Assembly: GCA_964592905.1 (NCBI GenBank)
Contig: CAZQGJ010000002.1
Location: 1 to 35,495, forward strand
Source of the DNA: CAZQGJ01 sp964592905
GTDB taxonomy: Bacteria; Patescibacteriota; UBA1384; CAYGGE01
DNA length: 35,495 nt
Direction: 5' to 3'
The notes beneath the pieces are model-generated. The model saw nothing but the letters and a program-made list of their open reading frames with translations, had not been told where the DNA came from and made no database searches. How positions within the stretch are numbered: position 1 is the first letter of the stretch; every line of letters begins with the position of its first letter. The translations under genes and the position numbers were made by a program. This document shows, in pieces, positions 17,291 to 25,306 of the stretch.

Positions 17291-18289
17291 TTAATCGAGC
17301 ATTTTATAAACGGCTGAATTAAGCTCTAATAGCTGGTCTTTTTTGGTTATGAGACCAGCTCGCCTTGCTAGGTTAGGGTTGAGAGCTACATAGCGGGCAT
17401 CGTCAGAAGCTGCTGGACCGTGTATAGGTGGGACGACTGTTCGCTTAGTACGTTCCGTATATACTTTAGTTAGATTAGACATGAGCCCATTAACGCTCAT
17501 GGTAGTTCCGCTAGCGATATTGTAAATTTGTACAGGATCTGCCGATTCAAGCGTAAGGCAGTTGCTAGCAGCTTCGACTACTGAGTAGGCGCTGATGTAG
17601 TCGCGAACCTGTTCGCCATCGCCATGAATGGTCATCGGTCGTTCCTCGATAAATGAGTTGAGGATAATGGATACAACACCGGCTTCGCTCTTGGGATCCT
17701 GTCGTGGCCCATAAACATTGCTGAGTCGTAAAATGATGAGACGATCGAAAGCCGGCGGATTACTCTGTTGAAAATAAGATAAATAGCGTTCAGCCGTCAG
17801 TTTAGATATGCCGTATGGGCTAACCGGATTGGTGGCCGAGCTTTCATCGGCTTGAGTGCCTTCGGCGATCTCACCATAAACTGTGCCGCCAGAGCTAGTG
17901 AAGATAAGACGTTTGACAGATTGAGCTTTGGCCGCGATAGCTACATTCATCGTACCGATAATATTGATCGTAGCATCGTTGATTGGATCGGCAGTAGAGT
18001 TACGTACATTAACCTGTGAGGCAAGATGATAGACTGTTTCAGGCTGAAACTGTTGAAAAACTATAGATATAGCCGAGGCATTAGTTATATCGACTTGATA
18101 AAAGAGATAGCTATCTCTCGGTAAGCCATTAAGATTCGCTAGCTTCCCACTAATCAGATTGTCAACAACGGCTACCTGATGTCCGAGTTTAACCAAGGCC
18201 TCTACCAGATGCGAACCGATGAAGCCCGCGCCGCCGGTAACTAAAATTCTTTGGCTGACCGGTGGTATCGATTTAGCTTTTGGCGGCAA
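17291..18289 (-). CDS. NAD-dependent epimerase/dehydratase, GalE-like SDR
   Basis: 332 residues. RILVTGGAGFIGSHLVEAL (14-32) is the NAD-binding fold and VVDNLISGKLANL follows as in GalE-type enzymes. The catalytic set is present: TSSGGTVYG (S132/S133 region) and SPYGISK (Y159, K163). YGPRQDP and the HGDGEQVRDYI segment are typical of UDP-hexose 4-epimerases and related SDRs. It most likely epimerises a nucleotide sugar at C4; whether UDP-Glc/Gal or another is open. The start is TTG at 18287-18289, supported by GGAGG five nt upstream, and the gene overlaps gmd by 17 nt. An upstream UDP-Gal supply would feed the UGM-like protein in the same cluster. Confidence 0.85.
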   Translation of the reverse strand: MPPKAKSIPPVSQRILVTGGAGFIGSHLVEALVKLGHQVAVVDNLISGKLANLNGLPRDSYLFYQVDITNASAISIVFQQFQPETVYHLASQVNVRNSTADPINDATINIIGTMNVAIAAKAQSVKRLIFTSSGGTVYGEIAEGTQADESSATNPVSPYGISKLTAERYLSYFQQSNPPAFDRLIILRLSNVYGPRQDPKSEAGVVSIILNSFIEERPMTIHGDGEQVRDYISAYSVVEAASNCLTLESADPVQIYNIASGTTMSVNGLMSNLTKVYTERTKRTVVPPIHGPAASDDARYVALNPNLARRAGLITKKDQLLELNSAVYKMLD

Positions 18290-19355
18290 TTTCGCCTCCA
18301 GCTGGCAGACCGCCGGCGCGGACGGTTGTCTCGTTGCCCGTCGGCTTGAGGGTCTTTGGATCGTAACCGATTCCGGCTAACTCGGCATCAACCATGATCT
18401 CGACTAGCTCTTTGAAGGTGACCTTTGGCTCCCAACCGAGTTTTTTCTTAGCCTTGCTCGCATCTCCGATTAACAGTTCGACCTCGGCTGGTCGGAAGTA
18501 ACGGGGATCGATCTCGACATATTTTTCCCAATCAAGGCCAACGCGCTCAAAGGCGGCGATGACATACTCTTTAATGGTGTGAGTTTCGCCGGTGGCCAAC
18601 ACATAATCATCTGGCTGATCGGCTTGCAACATCCGCCACATCCCCTCGACATATTCAGGAGCATAGCCCCAGTCGCGTTTAGAATCGAGATTACCTAGAT
18701 AGAGTTTGTCCTGTTGACCGGCTAAGATGCTGGCGACTCCGCGAGCGATCTTACGGGTGACAAAGGTCTCGCCACGCCGGGGTGATTCATGGTTAAAGAG
18801 GATGCCGTTACAGGCAAAGAGGCCGTAGCTTTCGCGATAGTTAATCGTCATCCAATATGAATAGAGCTTAGCCACGCCATACGGTGAGCGAGGATAAAAC
18901 GGTGTAGTTTCTTTTTGCGGAACCTCTTGAACCAAGCCATACATCTCCGAAGAGCTAGCCTGATAGAAGCGTGGTTCGATCTTACTGTCGCGAATCGCTT
19001 CGAGCAGTCGAGTGGTGCCAAGAGCGGTTACATCGCCGGTATAGACCGGTGCATCAAAGCTAACGCGAACATGGCTCTGGGCGGCGAGGTTATAGATTTC
19101 AGTTGGTTGAATCTTATCGAGCAGTCGACTCAACGAGGTTCCATCGCTCAGATCGCCGTGATGTAAGATCAGTTTTGGCTCCGGATTGTGTGGATCCTGA
19201 AAGATATGATCGATGCGACTGGTATTGAAGGTGCTCGATCGACGAATTAAGCCATGAACGGCGTAACCTTTTTCGAGCAAGAGTTCAGCTAAATACGAGC
19301 CGTCCTGTCCGGTGATGCCGGTAATGAAGGCGACTTTAGATTTTGGTTGGTTCAT
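18273..19355 (-). CDS. gmd: GDP-mannose 4,6-dehydratase
   Basis: 360 residues from the ATG at 19353-19355, which has GAGGAG 8 nt upstream; the frame extends farther upstream but without a better start. FITGITGQDGSYLAELLLEK (10-29) is the GMD-specific Rossmann loop, followed by GLIRRSSTFNTSRIDH. The catalytic group is S135, E137, Y159 and K163 (QASSSEMYG and SPYGVAK); the usual Thr is Ser here. FNHESPRRGETFVTRKI is the GDP-mannose-specific segment. It produces GDP-4-keto-6-deoxy-D-mannose, the common precursor of GDP-fucose, rhamnose, perosamine and colitose. It overlaps the DegT-like gene by 20 nt and a GalE-like gene by 17 nt. No manA, manB or manC is in this window. Confidence 0.95.
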   Translation of the reverse strand: MNQPKSKVAFITGITGQDGSYLAELLLEKGYAVHGLIRRSSTFNTSRIDHIFQDPHNPEPKLILHHGDLSDGTSLSRLLDKIQPTEIYNLAAQSHVRVSFDAPVYTGDVTALGTTRLLEAIRDSKIEPRFYQASSSEMYGLVQEVPQKETTPFYPRSPYGVAKLYSYWMTINYRESYGLFACNGILFNHESPRRGETFVTRKIARGVASILAGQQDKLYLGNLDSKRDWGYAPEYVEGMWRMLQADQPDDYVLATGETHTIKEYVIAAFERVGLDWEKYVEIDPRYFRPAEVELLIGDASKAKKKLGWEPKVTFKELVEIMVDAELAGIGYDPKTLKPTGNETTVRAGGLPAGGEIAAKS

Positions 19356-20571
19356 GATTCTGCTCCTCAAAATACTGATCAAAGGTTTGAATAATATAAT
19401 CGATCTCGTCCTCGGTTAAGGCTTGATGGCAGCCGATATAGAAACCGTTGTTATTGACCCATTGTGCTACCGGATAATCTGGTTCAAGGTTACCAAATAG
19501 CTCGATGTAAACGGGCTGGTTAAGCAACGGAAGCATCGGACGAGTTTCGATCTTGTGTTCCTCGAGATAGTTGACCAGCTGATCGCGATAACGGCTAGTC
19601 GATTTGTCCTGTTTGAGGACGATCGGGAACATCATAAAGGCATGCTCGGTCTCGGGTCGAATCTTAGGTAGCTGGAGTCGACCGGCGGTCTCGTGTTTTT
19701 GCAGGCCAGCGATTAATTTGGCGGCGTTAGCCTGTCTTTTGGCTAGGACCTCTGGCCAAATCTCCATCTGACCGACACCCAAGGCACCCTCTAGCTCGGT
19801 ACCACGGTAGGAATAGCCAACATTGATAAAGCGAAAGCGGCGAGCGACTAAGTCAAAGAGCTGTTGGTTATCTTTATTTTTATCATCGTCGATATGTAGA
19901 TAGATGCCATCGCGACCATGATTCATCAGTGATTTAATCCGTACGGCCAGATCCTCATCGCTAGTGCAGGCAAAGCCGCCAACGCCTGTGACTAGTAAGT
20001 GGGCAACGTAGGTTGAGAAACAGCTGATATCGCCCCAAGAGCCGGTTGGTTGGCCCTGATAAGAGACAAACATCGTTTCGCAGGAGTCCTCGACGATCTT
20101 GAGATTGTGTTTCTTAGCAATAGCTAGGATCGGTTCCATCTCGCAGGGCTGACCAAAGAGATGAACCGGCATAATCGCTCTGGTTCGCTTGGTAATCTTA
20201 GCCTCGATCTTGGTTGGATCGATCTCATAGTAGTCAGGCTCAATATCAACAAAGACCGGCTTCAAGCGATTTTGAATTACGACATTAGAGGTGGCGATAA
20301 AGGTGACGGCCGGCACGAGCACTTCGTCATCGTCTGACCAGCCATATTTATCTTTGAGGGCGTGAAGGGCAACTTGCAAGGCACTAGTGCCTGAGTTGCA
20401 GAACATTGCATATTTTGTTTGATGGGCCGCCGCAAAATCGGTCTCGAACTTAGTTAAAAACTTACCGTGTGAGAGGCGATTGCTATCCAGCGCTTCGTTG
20501 ACATAGCGTTTTTCGTTAGCCGAGATATCGGCACAACCGACACCGATCTGTTGACTGGGTTTAAAGCTCAT
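19336..20571 (-). CDS. DegT/DnrJ-fold PLP enzyme with His for the catalytic Lys; GDP-4-keto-6-deoxymannose 3-dehydratase (ColD)-like
   Basis: 411 residues. DegT landmarks: FCNSGTSALQVALHAL (57-72), DDEVLVPAVTFIATSN, AIMPVHLFGQPCEM, the Asp that pairs with the PLP pyridine nitrogen in VEDSCE (D162) and LMNHGRD. At the position of the Schiff-base lysine the sequence reads FSTYVAHLLVTGVGG: His191 (codon CAC at 19999-20001), with no lysine nearby. Aminotransferases of this family need Lys; 3-dehydratases such as ColD and E1/RfbH carry His. The product is therefore more likely a 3-deoxy sugar intermediate than an amino sugar. It sits directly before gmd, whose product is the ColD substrate. The RfbH iron-sulfur cysteines are not evident, which also favours ColD. 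Start ATG has AAGGAG upstream. Confidence 0.82.
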   Translation of the reverse strand: MSFKPSQQIGVGCADISANEKRYVNEALDSNRLSHGKFLTKFETDFAAAHQTKYAMFCNSGTSALQVALHALKDKYGWSDDDEVLVPAVTFIATSNVVIQNRLKPVFVDIEPDYYEIDPTKIEAKITKRTRAIMPVHLFGQPCEMEPILAIAKKHNLKIVEDSCETMFVSYQGQPTGSWGDISCFSTYVAHLLVTGVGGFACTSDEDLAVRIKSLMNHGRDGIYLHIDDDKNKDNQQLFDLVARRFRFINVGYSYRGTELEGALGVGQMEIWPEVLAKRQANAAKLIAGLQKHETAGRLQLPKIRPETEHAFMMFPIVLKQDKSTSRYRDQLVNYLEEHKIETRPMLPLLNQPVYIELFGNLEPDYPVAQWVNNNGFYIGCHQALTEDEIDYIIQTFDQYFEEQNHEPTKI

Positions 20572-20627
20572 AAACTCCTTCTGAACACTGTTGTCTCATC
20601 GAAAATACCATTATTGGCGTTATTAAT

Positions 20628-21695
20628 CTAGGCACCTTGGCGCCAATTTTGTCTGTCGGCGATCGCTGGCGTTTTAAAACGCAGGCCAATCCGGTTGCTG
20701 GCGTAGATCCAGAGGGTGATCCAGCAAGCGATTGGATGATACCACCAAGCTCGGTCGGCGACTCGTCGATAGCCGATCATGACCTGATAGAGCAGAGGTA
20801 AAACGGTGACGGTACAGAGAATGAACTTCGCTAAGCCGCGATAGTTCAGATTGCTCGACCAGAACTGGCGTTGCCCCGTTCGCTCGTAAAAATTAAAGTC
20901 CTGAATCCGTCTCTGTTGCTTGCGTTTAAAGGCGGCTGTGGTGTTGCAATAGGCGTGAACGATCCCAACTTTAACCTTGGCAAATTTAGCCGGCCGCTTA
21001 TTTAAATACTGGTAGAGGACCTCGATATCAAAGAGATAGTCACCAATCTTGGCCGTTTTAAAGAGCTCGGCTCGAAAAATAGTACCGTTAGCCCCGATGG
21101 TCGGCAGCTTTTTGAGATCGAGTTGCCAGGCAAGATAGTTACCCTGATCGACAACGTTCAGATCGAGGCCGGTCCAACGTTTTGTCAACTGATTATAACG
21201 ATCGTAGTTACCGAGCCAGAGCATGATCGGATCAGACATGCCCATCAAGGCGCAATAACGCGTAATGAGAGAGTCGCTCTGACGGTAGAGATACTCTAGT
21301 GGCTCACTCCCGATAATGGCCGGATCGTCGAGGAGCGGCTGAACTAACTGGTTGAGCCAGTCTGGGCGAGTAATAAAGTTATCCGAGTCGAGGAGGCAGA
21401 TTAGGCTTTGATGATCGTCCTGTTCAGCTTTGGTGATTAATTGCAGGGCGCGCTTAACTCCGATCGCTTTGCCAGCTTCGCCAGTTTTGAGTGGATTATC
21501 AATCACAAGTGCACCGGCCTCGAGACAGAGCGAGGTCGTCGCATCGGTTGAGCCACCGTCCGGCATAATCAGATGTAGTTTGTTCTTTGGATAATCCAGA
21601 ATCGAAATACCGGCAAAATACTCTTTGAGGACCGAACTGGCATTAAAGACCGGCGTAATGATGTAAACATCGGGTAGTTTTTCGCTTTGACTCAT
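20628..21695 (-). CDS. Glycosyltransferase family 2 with C-terminal membrane helices
   Basis: 355 residues. The GT-A core starts at DVYIITPVFNASSVLKEYF, with IMPDGGSTDATTSL for the nucleotide loop and LICLLDSDN for the DxD-type metal site. ANGTIFRAELF is the typical acceptor-side helix start. Two hydrophobic stretches follow near residues 283-305 and 318-335, so it is likely anchored at the membrane. The donor is unknown. The ATG overlaps the stop of the GT4 gene before it (ATGA) and has AGGAG five nt upstream; a 56-nt gap without obvious signals separates it from the DegT-like gene that follows. Confidence 0.88.
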   Translation of the reverse strand: MSQSEKLPDVYIITPVFNASSVLKEYFAGISILDYPKNKLHLIMPDGGSTDATTSLCLEAGALVIDNPLKTGEAGKAIGVKRALQLITKAEQDDHQSLICLLDSDNFITRPDWLNQLVQPLLDDPAIIGSEPLEYLYRQSDSLITRYCALMGMSDPIMLWLGNYDRYNQLTKRWTGLDLNVVDQGNYLAWQLDLKKLPTIGANGTIFRAELFKTAKIGDYLFDIEVLYQYLNKRPAKFAKVKVGIVHAYCNTTAAFKRKQQRRIQDFNFYERTGQRQFWSSNLNYRGLAKFILCTVTVLPLLYQVMIGYRRVADRAWWYHPIACWITLWIYASNRIGLRFKTPAIADRQNWRQGA

Positions 21696-22834
21696 GACTT
21701 CTCCTGTAGCTCTATGCCGCTGGCCTCGATCAAGGCCGAGACGAAGCTCTGGTAGCTACTGTCCCAGCTATAGGTGGCAGCTCGTTTGATAGCGCCTTGG
21801 CTTAAATGTTGACGGAGTAAGGTATCGGTGAGTAGTCGTCGCATGGCCGCGGCCAGCTCCTCGACACTGGGGTTGGCACTAACCAGCAGGCCGCTGACTT
21901 GGTCTTCGATAGCATCGACTTGACCGGTGACGGCTGTACCGATAGTTGGCGTGCCGCAGGCGGCTGCCTCGGTAATAACCATCCCCCAACCCTCTTTAAC
22001 TGAAGGGTGAACCTGAAACCAAGCAGCTTGCATTAGGGCGACTTTTTGATCGCGAGGATTGTGACTAAAATAATAGAGATCTTTTTCCGGTAACTCGATT
22101 TGACCGGTTAGTTTTAACTCTTCAACCAGCTTAATTAGTGCCTGACGAAACGGACCCTGGCCAACGATGACTAATTTAGCCTTTGGAAATTCGGTCGCCA
22201 GTGTCGCAAAGGCCCGAATGGTCAGGTCTGGCCGTTTCATTCTGACTAAACGAGAAACCTGAATGATTAACGGGTCAGCACTTTTTTGACCCGGTTGATA
22301 GCGATCGTGATCGAGGCCGAGCTGAAAGAGCTTAATCTTTGAGGCTTGATAGCCCCAGTTAATCAGATCTTGTTTGGTCGAGGCAGCGTAAGTCACCACG
22401 GCGGTCCGATGATACGACAACAGTTGCAACGGTTCGAGCACTCGGCCAATAATTGCCAGATACCACGGCAGCTCATAGTGCCAGACCTCTTTGGCCAACT
22501 GATTGATATACTGCACGACTTTTGATTGTCGCTTGGCATAGAGCGGTGTTTGCCAGGCGATAGTATTGAGCATATCAATGACGAGGTCAGGTTTCTGGGC
22601 TAGCTTTCGATAAAACCACCAGCCACGCAGATAGACAGTCAGACTGTTGCCCTGACGGATGATCTCGACTCCATCGATGATCTCGTGCGGTATAAGCCCA
22701 GGTTGAGTCCGACTAAACCACTGCACTTGATGGCCGGCCAGCACTAGCCGCCTAGCGTACTCGAAAGTAATTATCTCAGCTCCACCGACGAGGCGGTTCT
22801 TAATATCTTTCCAGTTATAAATCAGAATTCGCAT
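21692..22834 (-). CDS. Glycosyltransferase family 4
   Basis: 380 residues. It opens with MRILIYNWKDIKNRLVGGAE, the GT4 N-terminal strand and glycine loop, and has the two-domain GT-B arrangement. Donor-site motifs are IIQVSRLVRMKRPDLTIRAF, KLVIVGQGPFRQALIKL and HPSVKEGWGMVITEAAACG, the last being the E-x7-E signature. GT4 enzymes act in the cytoplasm or on its membrane face. It begins 17 nt after recX with a weak ribosome binding site, so it may be translated by reinitiation, and it overlaps the following GT2 gene. It marks where the glycan genes resume after the recA-recX pair. Confidence 0.9.
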   Translation of the reverse strand: MRILIYNWKDIKNRLVGGAEIITFEYARRLVLAGHQVQWFSRTQPGLIPHEIIDGVEIIRQGNSLTVYLRGWWFYRKLAQKPDLVIDMLNTIAWQTPLYAKRQSKVVQYINQLAKEVWHYELPWYLAIIGRVLEPLQLLSYHRTAVVTYAASTKQDLINWGYQASKIKLFQLGLDHDRYQPGQKSADPLIIQVSRLVRMKRPDLTIRAFATLATEFPKAKLVIVGQGPFRQALIKLVEELKLTGQIELPEKDLYYFSHNPRDQKVALMQAAWFQVHPSVKEGWGMVITEAAACGTPTIGTAVTGQVDAIEDQVSGLLVSANPSVEELAAAMRRLLTDTLLRQHLSQGAIKRAATYSWDSSYQSFVSALIEASGIELQEKS

Positions 22835-22851
22835 AGGCAGACTATAACAAA

Positions 22852-23361
22852 TTAGGCCTGGTTTGACGAGTCATGAGCCAGTAAGGTTTTGATCTGATCG
22901 TAGCTGTAGCCGGCCTGAATTAACTGACGATAAAGTTTAGCCCGAAGTTTACTCTCGAGCTCTCTCGACGATGAGAGATGATGCCGAACTAAAAACTTTT
23001 CCAACAGTCGCGTCAGGTTGACTTGCGGATCGATCAGCTGCTGATCGATCGATTCCCAGGCTTGTTGGACGACCTCTCGAGTCAGGCCTAGGCTAATAAG
23101 TTTATTGGAAATACGACGCTGACCATAGTGACTGAGTTGAGATTGAATCATATTACAGGCGAAGCGTTGATCATCAAGAAGACCCAACCCGACAGCTTTA
23201 TCAACTAACTGTCGCGCCTCATCGGGTTGGCAGCCTTTGCGTATCAGGTACTGCTCTAGGCGATGCGTGGTCGGGTTATAACGGCCCAAATACCATAACA
23301 ACAGCCGCCAACCAGATTCGTAATCCCTAGGAGCCTGGCTCTTATTTCTTGGCTGGACCAT
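22852..23361 (-). CDS. recX: Regulatory protein RecX
   Basis: 169 residues from the ATG at 23359-23361; an in-frame GTG at 23368-23370 is an alternative. It has the RecX layout of repeated three-helix units: RLLLWYLGRYNPTTHRLEQYL, then a segment with GLGLLDDQRFACNMIQSQL and YGQRRISNKL, then LTREVVQQAWESID. LLDDQRFA followed by G-x-R-x-I is the most conserved RecX signature. RecX binds RecA filaments and limits their activity in most bacteria. The start overlaps recA by 20 nt and has no clear Shine-Dalgarno, so translation is probably coupled to recA, which would fix the RecX:RecA ratio. A 10-bp inverted repeat with a 3-nt loop lies inside the coding region at 23028-23050. Confidence 0.9.
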   Translation of the reverse strand: MVQPRNKSQAPRDYESGWRLLLWYLGRYNPTTHRLEQYLIRKGCQPDEARQLVDKAVGLGLLDDQRFACNMIQSQLSHYGQRRISNKLISLGLTREVVQQAWESIDQQLIDPQVNLTRLLEKFLVRHHLSSSRELESKLRAKLYRQLIQAGYSYDQIKTLLAHDSSNQA

Positions 23362-24433
23362 GCGAAGCACTGTCGTGATCAGCGGCTTCCGGTTGATCGG
23401 TGGTTTTGGTATCGAGCTTTGTCTCGGCCTTAGCTTCGGCTTTGGCCTGGATTAGTTTTGTGCGAAGCTTATCGGCGATCTCTTCGGTCAAGGCTGGGTT
23501 GGCCTTGAGATAGGCGCGGGCTGCCTCTTTGCCTTGGCCGAGTTTATCATCTTGGTACTGATACCAAGCACCGGCCTTGTCGATGACTTGATGGGCCACC
23601 CCAAGCTCGATTAAATCGCCTTCGAATGAGATGCCGCTATCGTACATCAGATCGAACTCAGCGGTTCTGAACGGCGGAGCGATCTTATTTTTGACAATCT
23701 TAACCCCGACTTTGATGCCGACAGTTTCGTCGCCAACTTTAATCTGTTCTTTGCGACGAATATCCATTCGGACTGAGGCATAGAACTTTAGAGCTTGACC
23801 GCCCGAAGTTGTTTCGGGATTACCGAACATGACGCCAATCTTAAGGCGGATCTGGTTAATAAAGATGACGGTGGTTTTACTCTTGCTGATGGCGCCAGTT
23901 AGCTTACGCAAGGCTTGGCTCATCAGTCGAGCTTGGACACCAACCATTGCGTCACCCATCTCGCCCTCGATCTCGGCGCGTGGTACTAAGGCGGCGACTG
24001 AGTCGATGACGATGACATCGAGCGCATTTGAACGAACTAATGTCTCGACGATTTCGAGCGCCTGCTCGCCGGTATCTGGTTGGCTGACTAGCACTTCCTC
24101 AGTTTTTAGGCCGATTCTTTTGCCGTACTCAGGGTCAAAGGCGTGTTCGGCATCGACGATGGCAACGATTCCACCAGCTTTTTGAGCCTCACGCATGACG
24201 TGTAGGGCTAGAGTGGTTTTACCCGATGATTCAGGGCCATAGATCTCGACAATACGGCCGCGTGGCAAACCACCGGCTCCTAGGGCAACATCGAGTGAGA
24301 GGCTACCGGTTGGAATGGTGGCGATGTTCAGTCCGGTTGATTCACCCAGTCGCATGATTGAACCCTTACCGAACTGTTTTTCAATTTGACCGAGCGCCGC
24401 TTCGAGAGCGAGTTTTCTTCCGTCTTCTGGCAT
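23342..24433 (-). CDS. recA: Recombinase RecA
   Basis: 363 residues, a normal length. The Walker A motif GPESSGKTT starts at residue 66, and VIVIDSVAAL is the Walker B strand. GVQARLMSQALRKLT and TVIFINQIR belong to the DNA-binding core, and KIGVMFGNPETTSGGQALKFY is the conserved L2-adjacent block. RecA coats single-stranded DNA, catalyses strand exchange and, where LexA is present, its self-cleavage. The start ATG has AGGAG 6-7 nt upstream. No LexA-type palindrome or convincing own promoter is visible in the 47 nt before it, and it sits between a RodZ-like gene and recX inside the glycan cluster. The C-terminus is Lys/Glu-rich and variable, as in other RecA proteins. Confidence 0.98.
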   Translation of the reverse strand: MPEDGRKLALEAALGQIEKQFGKGSIMRLGESTGLNIATIPTGSLSLDVALGAGGLPRGRIVEIYGPESSGKTTLALHVMREAQKAGGIVAIVDAEHAFDPEYGKRIGLKTEEVLVSQPDTGEQALEIVETLVRSNALDVIVIDSVAALVPRAEIEGEMGDAMVGVQARLMSQALRKLTGAISKSKTTVIFINQIRLKIGVMFGNPETTSGGQALKFYASVRMDIRRKEQIKVGDETVGIKVGVKIVKNKIAPPFRTAEFDLMYDSGISFEGDLIELGVAHQVIDKAGAWYQYQDDKLGQGKEAARAYLKANPALTEEIADKLRTKLIQAKAEAKAETKLDTKTTDQPEAADHDSASHGPAKK

Positions 24434-24480
24434 AGTATCTCCTATCTGATCGCTAGTCCAAGTTTAGCATGAGTTGTGGA

Positions 24481-25260
24481 TTATGTTGGGTTTGGTGTTG
24501 GGGATATGTTCGGAGCTGTCGTTGCAGGAACGGGTGTCTGCGACGGGGCTACTGCCGGGGATGCAGTCGGGACTGGCGTTGGCTCAACGGCTAAGAGCTT
24601 AAAGCTTTGACGTGTAATCTGGTCTAGTCGGCTTTCAGCGACGACCTCGAGATTGTTCAGACCGGGCGCTAGCTTGATCAGCTGTTCGAACTGACCGAGG
24701 CCGTCCAGTTTGACCAGCTCGCCATTAATCGCCACTGTCGCGTTGTTATCGCTCTTACCTTTGACGGTCACCGCTAGTCCCTGAATCGTACTGTCTGGGG
24801 CAGGACTGGCGATCGACAGTTTGGGTGGTGACAGCAAAGCTCGAATACTCAAGGCTAGATAGCTGGCAAAGCTGACGATTAAGATGACTCCACCGATAGT
24901 TCCCATCAAGGCTGGGGTGATGACTAGCTTACGTAGCCCGTAGCTAGTGGCCGGCTTGAGCTGTCGATCAGGATTCTTAGCACTCTGAAAGGCGCGTCGC
25001 TCTTGTTTGTACTGGCCGATCAGCTTGGCCGATTTTAGGTGTAGCACCTCGGCATAGCAGCGAATAAAGCCCAAACAGTAGACCTCGGTTGGTAGAGCGT
25101 CGTGACGATCTTGTTCCAGGGCCTTGAGATATTTCAGTTTAATCTTGGTTAATCTCTCGGCCTGCTCTAAGCTGAGCTGGCGTTCTAGTCTGGCCGACTT
25201 GAGGCGATCGCCGACCGTTCGCGTCGGTTTGATTTCAGTTGTCCGAAATACCGGCACCAT
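24481..25260 (-). CDS. RodZ-like protein: helix-turn-helix, one membrane helix, extracytoplasmic domain and Pro/Thr tail
   Basis: 259 residues. Residues 13-90 form a Cro/C1-type HTH of the RodZ class (VGDRLKSARLERQLSLEQAE, then KLKYLKALEQDRHDALPTEV and CLGFIRCYAEVL). A membrane helix spans about 112-138. Outside it, KLSIASPAPDSTIQGLAVTV and INGELVKLDGLGQFEQLIKL suggest a small beta-sandwich of the type found after RodZ helices. The last 30 residues are Pro/Thr/Ala-rich. RodZ links MreB to the cell wall machinery in rods; no mreB is in this window. The start ATG is preceded by GAGGGT. It lies between an epimerase and recA, a mixed neighbourhood that does not add to the functional call. Confidence 0.82.
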   Translation of the reverse strand: MVPVFRTTEIKPTRTVGDRLKSARLERQLSLEQAERLTKIKLKYLKALEQDRHDALPTEVYCLGFIRCYAEVLHLKSAKLIGQYKQERRAFQSAKNPDRQLKPATSYGLRKLVITPALMGTIGGVILIVSFASYLALSIRALLSPPKLSIASPAPDSTIQGLAVTVKGKSDNNATVAINGELVKLDGLGQFEQLIKLAPGLNNLEVVAESRLDQITRQSFKLLAVEPTPVPTASPAVAPSQTPVPATTAPNISPTPNPT

Positions 25261-25306
25261 ACTTGGCTACCCTCAATAACTTAACGAATAATAGATTAAA
25301 AAAATC

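Noticed and set aside
23829..24185. A 118-codon open frame on the plus strand
   Set aside because: It lies wholly antisense to recA, has no ribosome binding site and reads as low-complexity Ser/Thr/Ile text, so it is a shadow frame.
24434..24480. A LexA/SOS box before recA
   Set aside because: No GAAC-N4-GTTC or CGAAC-type palindrome; the only symmetry (GCTA...TAGC) is four bases per arm.
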